A stretch of DNA of 32,023 bases from Streptomyces cinerochromogenes (GTDB lineage: Bacteria > Actinomycetota > Actinomycetes > Streptomycetales > Streptomycetaceae): contig NZ_BMRM01000037.1 of assembly GCF_014648635.1 (NCBI RefSeq), positions 1 to 32,023 on the forward strand, read 5' to 3'. The stretch's first letter is position 1; the number at the start of each line of letters is the position of its first letter. Below are positions 9,801-19,400 of the stretch, piece by piece. The translations under genes and the position numbers were made by a program. The notes under the pieces are model-generated. The model searched no databases and was not told the DNA's origin. It worked only from the letters and a program-made list of their open reading frames with translations.

Positions 9801-12800
9801 GCGCGTCCTCGGGCTCGGCGGCGGGCACGGCCTGGGTGACGGCGTCGAGCAGCGCCGGGTGTACGAGGTGCCCGGTGGTGGCTGCGGTCTCGGGGAGTTC
9901 CACCTCGGCGTAGACCTCGGTGTCCCGGCGCCACAGGGCGCGCAGGCCCCGGAAGGCGGGGCCGTAGCCGTAGCCGCGGGCGGCGAAGCGGTCGTAGACG
10001 CCGTCCACCGGGATCGGCTCCGCGCCGGCCGGGGGCCACTCGCCGGGCACGGGCTCGGCGGGTACGGGCTCGGCGGGTACGGACGGTGCGAGGACGCCCG
10101 TGGCGTGCTGGGTCCAGCCGTCGCCGGAGTGCGTGTGGACGGCGACGGTACGGCGTCCGCCGTCGTCGGCGCCGTGCACGGTGACGCGCAGGGTCAGGCC
10201 GTCGGCGGGCACTCCGATCGGCGCGGACAGGGTCAGTTCCTCGACCTGGGCGCAGCCGAGCCGGTGGCCGGCGTGGGCGGCCATCTCCAGGACCGCGGTG
10301 CCGGGCAGCAGGACGGTGCCCAGCACGGTGTGCTCGGTCAGCCAGGAGTGGGTCTCGGGGCTGATCCGGCCGGTGAGGAGCAGGCCTCCGTCGGCGGGGA
10401 GGTCGGCCTCGGCGCCGAGCAGCGGATGCCCGCCGGCGGTGAGGCCGACAGCGGTCAGGTCGCCGGGGCCTGTGGTGCCGGGGGCGAGCCAGTAGCGCTC
10501 GCGCTGGAAGGGGTAGGTGGGCAGTTCGACGGGGCGGGCGCGGACGGTGTCGAACAGGGGCTGCCAGTCGACGGGCACACCGGCGGCGGCCACTTCGGCC
10601 AGTGCGGTGGTGAAGCGCAGCCGGTCGCTCTCGTCGCGGCGCAGGGTGGCGGCCACGCGCAGGTCGGTGCCCGCGGCCTCGGCGGTCTGCTGCATGGCGA
10701 CGGTGAGCACGGGGTGCGGGCTGATCTCCACGAACGCGTGGTGGCCGGCGTCGAGCAGTCCGCTGATCGCGTCCTGGAAGAGCACGGGCTCGCGCAGGTT
10801 GCGGTACCAGTAGCGGGCGCCCAGTTCGCTGCCGTCGATCCAGTCCGCGGTGACGGTGGAGTACAGCGGGATGCCGCCGTCCTGCGGGCGGATGCCCTTG
10901 AGTTCGGCGAGCAGCCGGGTGCGTACGGCTTCCACCTGCGGGGAGTGCGAGGCGTAGTCGGCGGCGACCCGGCCGGCGCGCAGCCCTTCGTCGTCGCAGA
11001 GGTCGAGCAGTTCCTCCAGCGCCTCGCGGTCGCCCGCGACGACCAGCGAGCGGGGGCTGTTGGCGGCGGCGACGCCGAGCCGGCCGGGCCAGCGCTCCAG
11101 CATCTTCTCGACGTCGGCGGCGGGGGCGGCGACGAAGGCCATGCCACAACTGCCGGGCAGGTCGGCCACGGCCTTGGCGCGCAGCGCGACGGTCTTCGCG
11201 GCATCGTCCAGGGTGAGGGCGCCGGCGACGCAGGCGGCGGCGATCTCGCCCTGGGAGTGGCCGACCACGGCTGCCGGCACGACACCGTGCGAGCGCCACA
11301 CGGCGGCCAGCGAGACCATGAGCGCGAACAGCACGGGCTGCACGACGTCGACGCGGCTCAGCGGCGGCGCGCCCTCGGCGTCGCGCAGCACGTCCACGAC
11401 CGACCAGTCCAGCCAGGGCGCGAGGGCGCGTTCGCACTCGGCCATGCGGGCGGCGAACACCGGGTTGGTGTCGAGGAGTTCGACGCCCATGCCGAGCCAC
11501 TGGCCGCCCTGGCCGGCGAAGACGAAGACGACGCTGCCGTCGGCTCCGGCGGTGCCGCGGACCACGGCCGGGTCGGCGCCGCCCGCGGCGAGCACGTCCA
11601 GTGCGGCCAGCAGTTCGGCGCGGTCGCGGCCCACGACGGCAGCGCGGTGCTCGAACGCGGTGCGGCGGGTGGCCAGGGTGAGCGCGACGGAGGCGGGCTG
11701 GAGTTCCGGGTCGGCCGCGACGAACGCGCGCAGCCGGGCGGCCTGTTCGAGCAGGGCGGTCTCGCTGCGCGCGGACAGCTGCCAGGGCACGGGGACCGAA
11801 CCGCCCGGCTGCTTGGGCGACACGTCCTCCGCTTCGGGCTCTTCGGGTGCTTCCGCCACGATCACATGGGCGTTGGTGCCGCTGACGCCGAACGACGACA
11901 CACCGGCCCGGCGCGGGCGTTCGCCGCGGGGCCAGGGGCGGGCCTCGGTCAGCAGCCGCACGTCGCCGGACACCCAGTCCACGTGCGGGGTGGGCTCGTC
12001 GACGTGGAGCGTCCTGGGCAGCAGTCCGTGCTGGAGCGCCAGTACGGTCTTGATGACTCCGCCGACGCCGGCGGCGGCCTGGGCGTGGCCGAGGTTGGAC
12101 TTCAGCGAGCCCAGCCACAGCGGCCGGTCGCGGTCCTGCCCGTAGGAGGCGAGCAGGGCCTGGGCCTCGATGGGGTCGCCCAGCGTGGTGCCGGTGCCGT
12201 GTCCCTCGACGGCGTCCACGTCACCGGGGCGCAGTCCGGCGTCGGCCAGTGCCTGTCGTACGACGCGCTGCTGGGCGGCGCCGCTCGGCGCGGTGAGCCC
12301 GTTGGAGGCGCCGTCCTGGTTGACGGCGGTGCCGGGCATCAGGGCGAGCACCGGGTGGCCGTGGCGGCGGGCGTCGGACAGCCGCTCCAGCAGGAGCATG
12401 CCGGCGCCCTCGGACCAGCCGAGTCCGTCGGCGGCCTTGGCGTACGAGCGGCAGCGGCCGTCCTCGGACAGACCGCCCTGCTTGGTGAAGTCGACGAACA
12501 GTTCCGGCGTCGGCATGACGGTCACGCCGCCGGCGAGCGCGAGGGTGCTCTCGCCCGAGCGCAGCGAACGCACCGCCTGGTGCAGGGCGACGAGGGAGGA
12601 CGAGCAGGCGGTGTCCACCGTGAAGGCGGGGCCCTCCAGGCCGAGGACGTAGGCGATGCGGCCGGCCACCACGCTGGCCAGGCGGCCGGTCAGGGCGTGT
12701 CCGTCGCCGCCCTCGGGGATGCCGGCGAGCAGCGAGGAGTAGGACTGGGCGTTGGCGCCGACGAAGACGCCGACGCGTCCGCCCCGCCAGGATCCGGGTG

Positions 12801-13491
12801 CGACACCGGCCCGCTCCAGCGCCTCCCAGCCGGTCTCCAGCAGCAGCCGCTGCTGGGGGTCCATCAGCTGGGCCTCACGGGGGCTGATGCCGAAGAAGCC
12901 GGCGTCGAACATGGCGACGTCGTCGAGGAATCCGCCGTGCCGGGTGCGGCTGGCCAGGGGGCCGTCCGGGTCGGCGAGGGCGGCGAGGTCCCAGCCGCGG
13001 TCGGTGGGGAACGGTGTGATGGCGTCGCGTTCCTCCAGCAGGAGCCGCCACAGGTCGTCGGGGGTGGTCACACCGCCCGGGAAGCGGCAGGCCATGCCGA
13101 CCACGGCGACCGGGTCGTCGTCGGCCGCGCGCTGTACGGGCTCGTCGTCCTCGACGGCCAGGACGTGCCGGCCGGAGGCGGCGTCGACCAGGGCGTCCGC
13201 GAGGGCGCGGGCGGTGGGATGGTCGTAGATGGCGGTGGTGGGCAGCTTCACGCCGGTGCCGCGGCTGAGCCGCAGCAGCAGTTGCACGGCGGTCAGCGAA
13301 CGCAGTCCGAGTTCGCGGATGGCCCGGTCCGGCGGTACGTCGGCGGCGGTGCCGAGGTCGAGGACCTCCGCGACCTGCGTCAGCACCAGGTCGAGGACGA
13401 CGCGCCGGCGCTCGGGCTCGGGCAGACCGGCGAGCCGGTGCGTGAGCGCGGGCGGCTGAGCGGCCTTCGGTCCGGCCAGCGGCTCAGTCAT
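6814..13491 (-). CDS. sfaE: Modular type I PKS: loading ACP + fully reducing module (ACP-KS-AT-DH-ER-KR-ACP)
   Basis: The protein has 2225 aa. The ATG at 13491 overlaps the sfaD stop by 8 nt and has GGAGGGG 7 nt upstream. An ACP opens it (Ser about 65, in GLRSL where GxDSL is usual), with no docking helix or loading AT. KS has Cys296 (DTACSSS) and its two His at about 431 and 468. AT has GHSQGE (about 743) and YASHS (about 848), so methylmalonyl-CoA is predicted. DH has the HxxxGxxxxP motif (about 1054) plus YGP and HPALLDA. ER has GVNFRDVL (about 1520) and the NADPH loop AAAGGVGMA (about 1624). KR has an LDD motif and catalytic Tyr about 1941, but a glycine loop one residue short (TGAGVLGG). 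The second ACP has GFDSL (about 2109), and the C-terminus (ELFDLIDR) looks like a docking tail. Inferred role: it carries a starter acylated in trans and performs the first, fully reducing extension. In sanglifehrin the starter is 2-ethylmalonamyl. Confidence 0.95.
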   Translation of the reverse strand: MTEPLAGPKAAQPPALTHRLAGLPEPERRRVVLDLVLTQVAEVLDLGTAADVPPDRAIRELGLRSLTAVQLLLRLSRGTGVKLPTTAIYDHPTARALADALVDAASGRHVLAVEDDEPVQRAADDDPVAVVGMACRFPGGVTTPDDLWRLLLEERDAITPFPTDRGWDLAALADPDGPLASRTRHGGFLDDVAMFDAGFFGISPREAQLMDPQQRLLLETGWEALERAGVAPGSWRGGRVGVFVGANAQSYSSLLAGIPEGGDGHALTGRLASVVAGRIAYVLGLEGPAFTVDTACSSSLVALHQAVRSLRSGESTLALAGGVTVMPTPELFVDFTKQGGLSEDGRCRSYAKAADGLGWSEGAGMLLLERLSDARRHGHPVLALMPGTAVNQDGASNGLTAPSGAAQQRVVRQALADAGLRPGDVDAVEGHGTGTTLGDPIEAQALLASYGQDRDRPLWLGSLKSNLGHAQAAAGVGGVIKTVLALQHGLLPRTLHVDEPTPHVDWVSGDVRLLTEARPWPRGERPRRAGVSSFGVSGTNAHVIVAEAPEEPEAEDVSPKQPGGSVPVPWQLSARSETALLEQAARLRAFVAADPELQPASVALTLATRRTAFEHRAAVVGRDRAELLAALDVLAAGGADPAVVRGTAGADGSVVFVFAGQGGQWLGMGVELLDTNPVFAARMAECERALAPWLDWSVVDVLRDAEGAPPLSRVDVVQPVLFALMVSLAAVWRSHGVVPAAVVGHSQGEIAAACVAGALTLDDAAKTVALRAKAVADLPGSCGMAFVAAPAADVEKMLERWPGRLGVAAANSPRSLVVAGDREALEELLDLCDDEGLRAGRVAADYASHSPQVEAVRTRLLAELKGIRPQDGGIPLYSTVTADWIDGSELGARYWYRNLREPVLFQDAISGLLDAGHHAFVEISPHPVLTVAMQQTAEAAGTDLRVAATLRRDESDRLRFTTALAEVAAAGVPVDWQPLFDTVRARPVELPTYPFQRERYWLAPGTTGPGDLTAVGLTAGGHPLLGAEADLPADGGLLLTGRISPETHSWLTEHTVLGTVLLPGTAVLEMAAHAGHRLGCAQVEELTLSAPIGVPADGLTLRVTVHGADDGGRRTVAVHTHSGDGWTQHATGVLAPSVPAEPVPAEPVPGEWPPAGAEPIPVDGVYDRFAARGYGYGPAFRGLRALWRRDTEVYAEVELPETAATTGHLVHPALLDAVTQAVPAAEPEDAPLLLPFSWTGVTVHPATTRVLRVRAARESADTLRLTATDREGRPVVELAALRLRPASPGQLAAVAAVGTRDALFRVAWQTPGAEAPAAARCTVLGAEPAGLTAPTSATLAAVDAGTTDLVLAPVTTAADVVAETHRATAQVLELLRDWLADDRFAHARLAVVTRHAVAVHPGEEPDPAAAAVWGLVRSAQTEHPGRFLLVDTDGTPASLAAVPAVGDEPQSALRDGERLVARLTRAPETVLRPPAGADAWRVDAVRPGSIDGVDTVAAPDATAPLAPGQVRIAVRAAGVNFRDVLCALDMYPDEVDAIGSEAAGTVVEVAPDVTGLAVGDRVLGMVPGGFGPLAVVDRRLVVPVPAGWSWVRAAALPSVFATARYALVDLAGVGAGDRVLVHAAAGGVGMAAVQVARLLGAEVYATASPGKHGVLRAAGLDEAHVASSRDTSFAGKFPRMDVVLNSLAGEFVDASLRLLGPGGRFVELGKTDLRDPADLPDGITYLPFDLLRDAGHDRVQSLLTEIVAHAEAGEVTGLPTRTWPLADARTAFRYMARARHTGKIVLTVAPYADGTVLITGAGVLGGLLARHLVAEHGARDLVLASRRGAAAPGSADLVAELAAAGATVRFETCDVTDRTALGTLLARLTAEAPLTAVVHTAGALDDGVLTELGADRLPSVLRPKADAAWHLHELTTGMDLSAFVLFSSAAATLGTPAQANYAAANAFLDALAERRRAAGLPATATAWGLWADATGLTGHLDAADIARAGRNRIVPMAAAEGLALFDAATRTGEAVTVTARLDLASATAAPVPPLLHGLVAAPAGPSAARPVTDATALVARITALPAPERAPALLDVVRGQVADVLGHRGSEAVAAGRGFKELGFDSLTAVELRNRLGAATGLRLPTTIVFDHPNPAALADHLLGALLPSGSDEASADRIIADLARVESALGALPAEGADRARVAAHLRELAARWDADATGEAPERTALDGVTADELFDLIDRGIS
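10051..10080. repeat. 15-bp tandem repeat in the sfaE dehydratase linker
   Basis: GGGCTCGGCGGGTAC occurs twice in direct succession (10051-10065 and 10066-10080). In frame on the minus strand it encodes a repeated VPAEP linker (VPAEPVPAEPVPGEW) between the two halves of the DH domain. It is probably a neutral in-frame slippage product. Confidence 0.8.
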
Positions 13492-16400
13492 GGGTGGTCC
13501 CCTCCAGCGGGTCCGGTGCGTGCAGTGCGGAGACGGGCAGGCCGGGGTCGGCGAGTGCGGCCTGCAGCAGGGCGGTGGTGCCGGCCAGCAGGGCGTCCAC
13601 GACGCGTCGGCCGAGGGCGGCCGCGCGGTGTACGACGTGTCCGGTGAGGCCGCCGTCGGGGTCCTCGACCAGGTGCACCTCGAGGTGCCAGCGGGCGTAG
13701 GCCTGACCGCCGGTGAACTGCTCGACGCGGGCGCCGGGCAGGCCCAGTTCGCCCAGTTCGACGTTGACGAGCTGGAACACGACGTCGACCAGCGGCTGTT
13801 CGGGGTCCAGGCCGAGGCCCTCGACGACGCGTTCCCAGGGCAGGGCTTGGTGGGCGTAGGCGTCGACGGCGGTGTCCCGGACCCGGCCCAGCAGGCCGGC
13901 GAACGAGGGGTCCCCGGAGAGGTCGACGCGCAGCGGCACGAAGTTGGCGAAGAAGCCGATCAGCCCCTCGACCTCGGCCCGGGTGCGGCCGGCCACCGGG
14001 GAGCCGACGGCGAGGTCGTCGGTGCCCGTCCAGCGGGCGAGGGTGGCGGTGAAGGCGGCCAGCAGGGTCATGTAGAGGGTGGCGTCGTGCTCGGCGCCGA
14101 CCCGGCGGGCGGTGTCGACCAGGGCGGCGGGCAGCCGCCATTCGGTGAGCACGCCGGTGCCGTCGTGGACGGCGTCGGCCGGGACGCCCGGAAGGGCGAG
14201 GGGCCGCAGTCCGTCGAGCCGGCGGCGCCAGTGGTCGAGCTGGGCGTCGAGTGCGGCGCCGGTGAGCCAGGAGCGCTGCCACACGGCGAAGTCGCCGTAC
14301 TGGACCGGGAGTTCGGGCAGCCCGGACGGGCGGTTCTCGCGCAGTGCCGCGTAGCTGCGGGACAGTTCGGACCAGAGCACGCCCTGGGACCAGCCGTCGG
14401 TGGCGATGTGGTGCACCGTCAGCAGCAGGACGTGGTCGTCCGGGGCGATCCGCAGCAGGGCGGGCCGGAGCACGGGGCCGGTGACGAGGTCGAACGGCTG
14501 GGCCGCGGCCTCGTCGGCCAGGGCGCGGGCGGTGGCCTCGTCGGGTACGTCCACCGGCTCCAGCGCGATGTCCGGGGCGGGCAGGATCACCGACGTGGGC
14601 TCGTCGCCGGGCACGAAGACCGTGCGCAGTACCTCGTGGCGGCGGACGACCTCGGTCAGGGCGCGGCCGAGCAGGTCCGTGTCCAGTTCACCGGTGATAC
14701 GTACGGCCAGCGGGATGGTCCAGACCGGGTTGCGGGGGTCGGCCTCGTACAGCCGCCACAGCCGCAGCTGGCCCAGCGACAGCGGCAGGGGCCGCTGCCG
14801 GGACACGGGTACCAGGGGCGCGGCGGCCGAGCGCGGGGACACGGCGACGACCTCGGCGAGCGCGCGGGGGGTGCGGTGCTGGAACAGCTCCCGCAGGGAT
14901 ACCTCGGCGCCCAGCACCTCGCGGATCCGGGCGACCGTGCGGGCCGCGACCAGCGAGTGGCCGCCCAGGGCGAAGAAGTCGTCGTCGATGCCGACGCGTT
15001 CGCTCTCCAGCACCTCGGCGAACACCTCGCACAGGGCCTTCTCCTCGCCGGTGCGGGGCGCGGTGAAGCCGGTGTCGAGGGTGGTGCGCAGATCGGGGGC
15101 GGGCAGCGCGCCCCGGTCGATCTTGCCGGTGGTGGTCAGCGGAAACGCGTCCAGCGGGACGAGCGCCGACGGCACCATGTAGTCCGGTACCGCGTCTGCC
15201 AGGTGGGCGCGCAGCCGGGCGGGCAGTGCCCCGTCGGTGCCGGGGACGGGCACGACGTAGCCGACGAGCCGCTTGACGCCCGGGGTGTCCTCGCGGGCGA
15301 CGACGACGGCGCGGGTCACCTGCGGGTGCCGCAGCAGTACGGCCTCGACCTCGCCCAGCTCCACCCGGAAGCCGCGGATCTTGACCTGGTGGTCGAGTCG
15401 GCCCAGGTACTCCAGGCTGCCGTCGGGCCGCCAGCGCCCCAGGTCCCCGGTGCGGTAGAGGCGGGAGCCGGGCGGGCCGAAGGGGTCGGCCACGAACTTC
15501 TGCGCCGTCAGTTCCGGCTTGCCGACGTAGCCGCGGGCGAGCCCGGGGCCGGCGAAGCACAGTTCGCCGGCGACGCCCACGGGGACCGGCCGGAGCCGGT
15601 CGTCCAGTACGTAGGCGCGGGCGTTGTCGACGGGTTCGCCCAGGTGTGCGGCCTGGGGCCAGTCGGCGACGTCGCCGGGCAGGGTGTAGGCGGTGACGAC
15701 CTGGATCTCGGTGGAGCCGTAGTGGTTGTGCAGGCGCAGCCGGGGCCGGGCGGCGCAGAACTCGCGCAGCACGGTGTCGAGTGTCAGGGGCTCGCCCGCC
15801 TGGGAGATGTGCCGCAGCGAGGTGAGCTCGGCGCGGCCGGCGGCCGCCTCCTCGGCGAGGGCGCGGATCATCAGGTTGGGCACGAAGATCTGCTCGATGG
15901 CCCGCTCGTCGAGCCAGCGGGCGAAGCGGGCCGGGTCGCGGCGGGTCTCCTCGGTGGGGATGACGAGTGTCTCGCCGTACAGGAGCGCGGAGAGCACCTC
16001 CTGCACCGACACGTCGAAGGTGAGGGCGGTGAACTGGGCGGTCCGGGTGCCGGGGCCGCCGGGTACCGCCTTCTTCTGCCAGGCGAGCATGTTGACCACG
16101 CACCGGGCGGGCATGGCGATGCCCTTGGGCACGCCGGTGGAGCCGGAGGTGTAGACGACGTAGGCGAGCGAGTCGGGGCCCGGTCGCCGCGTCGTCCCGG
16201 CCGGGAACGGCTGGGTCGGGGCGGGGGCGTCCACGAGGACGACGGCGGTGCCCTCGGTGAAGACGTCCGCGTGCTGCCGGTCGGTGACGGCGACCGTCAT
16301 CCGGGCGTCGTCGACGATGAGCCGGATCCGGTCGCGGGGGTGGTGCGGGTCGATCGGCACGTAGGCCGCGCCGGCCTTCAGGATGCCGATCAGGCCGGCC

Positions 16401-19400
16401 GTCTGCGCGGTGCTGCGTTCCAGACAGAGGCCGACGAGGTCGTCCGGCCGTACCCCGTGCGCCCGCAGCCCGGCGGCGATCCGCTCGGCCTCGCGGTCCA
16501 GCTCGGCGTAGGTGAGGACGTCGTCCTCGCACTCCACCGCCGGGGCGTCGGGGGTGCGGGCCACCTGCTCGGCGAACAGCTCCGCGAGCGAGGCGTCCCG
16601 GTAGGGCAGGGCCGTGTCGTTCCACTGCTCCAGCAGCAGGCGGTGGTCCTCGTCGTCCAGCAGCGAGAGCGCCGACAGCGGCGCGTCCGGGTCGGCGAGC
16701 GCCCTGCGCAGCAGGACCGTCAGGTGGTGCAGCATCCGGCGGACCGTCTCCGCCTCGAACAGGGCGGTGGAGTGCAGCACGGTGCCGCGCACCCGGTCCC
16801 CGTCCTCGGTGAGGTGCACTTCGAGGTCGACGCGGGTGAAGGCGTGGTCGGTCAGCAGTGGTTCCAGCCGGGCGGCGCCGAGGCGGTCCCCCTTGTCCGC
16901 GGGTGCCCGCATGAGCTGGAAGACCACCTGGACCAGCGGGTTGCGGGACAGGTCCCGTTCGGGTGCCAGCGTCTCGACGAGGTGCTCGAAGGGCAGGTCC
17001 TGGTGGTCCATGGCGCCGACCACCGTCTCGCGTACCCGGCCCAGCAGGTCGCGGAAGGTGGGGTCCCCGGAGGTGTCGGTGCGCAGCACCAGCATGTTGA
17101 CGAAGAAGCCGATCAGCCGCTCCACCTCGGGGCGGGTGCGGCCGGCCACGGGTGCGCCGACGGCGACGTCCTCGGTGCCGGCGAATCGGGCCAGGACCAC
17201 GGTGAACGCGGTCAGCAGCGTCATGTAGAGGGTGGCGCCCTCGGCGTCGCCGAACGCGCGCGCCGCCCGGACCAGGTCCGGGGGCAGCTGCCAGGGCTGG
17301 GAGGCGCCCGCCGAGCCGGCGACCGCGGGGCGGGGCCGGTCCAGGGGCAGCTCCAGGGGGCGCAGGCCGGCGAGCCGGGTCCGCCAGTAGGCCAGGTGCC
17401 GTTCCCGTTCGGCGCCGGTGAGCCGGTCGCGCTGCCAGATGGCGAAGTCGCCGTACTGGACGGGCAGTTCGGGCAGTACGGCGGTGTCGCCGGCGAGTTC
17501 GGCGCGGTAGGCCTCGGCCAGTTCGCCCCAGAAGACGGCGTGCGACCAGCCGTCGGTGACCGCGTGGTGCGCGGTGATCAGGACGGCGTGGTCCTCGGCC
17601 GCGATCCGCAGCACCCGGGATCGCAGCAGCGGTCCCCGGGCCAGGTCGAAGGGGCGCGCGGCGTCCGCCTCGGCCAGGGCGTGTGCCTCGGCCTCGTCGG
17701 CGACGTCCGTGACCTCCAGGCTGAGCGGGGCCGCGGGCCGGACGACGGCCATGGGCTCGCCGGCGGCGGCGGCGAAGACGGTTCGCAGCACCTCGTGGCG
17801 GGAGACCACCTGGGTCAGGGCCCGGCCCAGGGCGTCCACGTCGAGCGGGCCACGGGCGCGCACGCCCATCGCCACGTTCCAGAAGCCGCTGTCCGGGGTG
17901 AGCCGGTCCAGGAACCACAGGCGGCGCTGAGAGGACGACAGCGGGAGCGCGCCGTCGCGGCGGGCCGGCCGGATCACGTCCGTCACCGCTCCGGGCTCGC
18001 CGAGCGTCTCGGCCAGCCGGCGCGGGGTGCGCCGTTCGAACACCGCCTGGAGCGCGACGTCGGGCCCGAAGCGCGCGCGGATCCGGGCGATCGCGCGGGT
18101 GGCCAGCAGCGAGTGGCCGCCGAGGGCGAAGAAGTCGTCGTCGGCGCCGACCGGGTGGATGTCGAGCACTTCGGCGAAGATCTCGCACAGCACCCGTTCC
18201 GCCTCGGTGGCGGGCTCGGCGTAGCCGCTCTCGGCGACCGAGCGGGTGTCGGGGGCGGGCAGGGCCCGGCGGTCGATCTTCCCGGTGGTGGACAGCGGGA
18301 ACGCGTCGAGCGCGACGAACGCCGACGGCACCATGTAGTCCGGTACGGCGCCCGCGGCGTGGGCGCGCAGCGCGGGCAGCACGCTGTCGCCGGCGTCCGG
18401 CTCCAGCACCACGTAGGCCACCAGGCGCTTGTCACCGGGGACGTCCTCGCGGACGGCGACGGTGACTTGCGAGACGGCCGGGTGCCGCAGCAGCGCCGCC
18501 TCGACCTCGCCGGGCTCCACCCGGAAGCCGCGGATCTTGACCTGGACGTCGGCGCGGCCGAGGAACTCCAGCGCACCGCCGGGCAGCCACCGTACGACGT
18601 CGCCCGTGCGGTACATCCGCTCGCCGGGCCCGCCCCACGGGTCCGGCACGAACTTCTCGGAGGTCAGGTCGGGCCGGCCCAGGTAGCCGCGTGCCACCCG
18701 GGGGCCGCCGATGACGAGTTCGCCCGCCACGCCGAGCGGTGCCGGCCGGAGGGCGTCGTCGAGGACGTACACCCGGGTGTTGTCGATCGGGGCGCCGATG
18801 GGCACGCGGGAGCCGACGAGGCGGAAGCCCGGTTCCATGGGGAACAGCGTGGTGAAGGCGGTCGCCTCGGTCGGCCCGTAGGCGTCGAGCACGGTCAGGT
18901 GCGGGTGGGCGGCCATCACCTGGGCGACGGTCTCGCCGGACACGGCCTCGCCGCCGGTGAGGACCTCGCGCAGCCCGCCGAAGCAGGCCATGCATTCCTC
19001 GGCGAGCAGGCTGAACAGGGGTGCGGGCAGGCACATGGCGGTGACGCCGTGCTCGCGGATGAGCCGGTCGAAGGTGTCCGGTTCGACGTGCTCGTCGGCG
19101 GCTACGACGATCTGCTTGCCCGCCAGCAGGAACGGCCACAGCTCATAGGTGGAGATGTCGGTGGCCAGCGGGTAGTGCAGCAGGACCCGTTCGTGGTTGC
19201 CGTTCCGCCAGCGCCGGTCGGCGGCCAGGACCACGACGTTGCGGTGGGTCACGGCCACGCCCTTGGGCTCGCCGCTGGAGCCGGAGGTGTAGATGACGTA
19301 CGCGGTGGTGTCGGGGTGCGGGTCGATGCCGGGGTCGGTATCGGGTCCGGGTCCGGGGTCGGTCACGTCGAGGACGGTGACGCCGTCGGTGCCGGGCACC

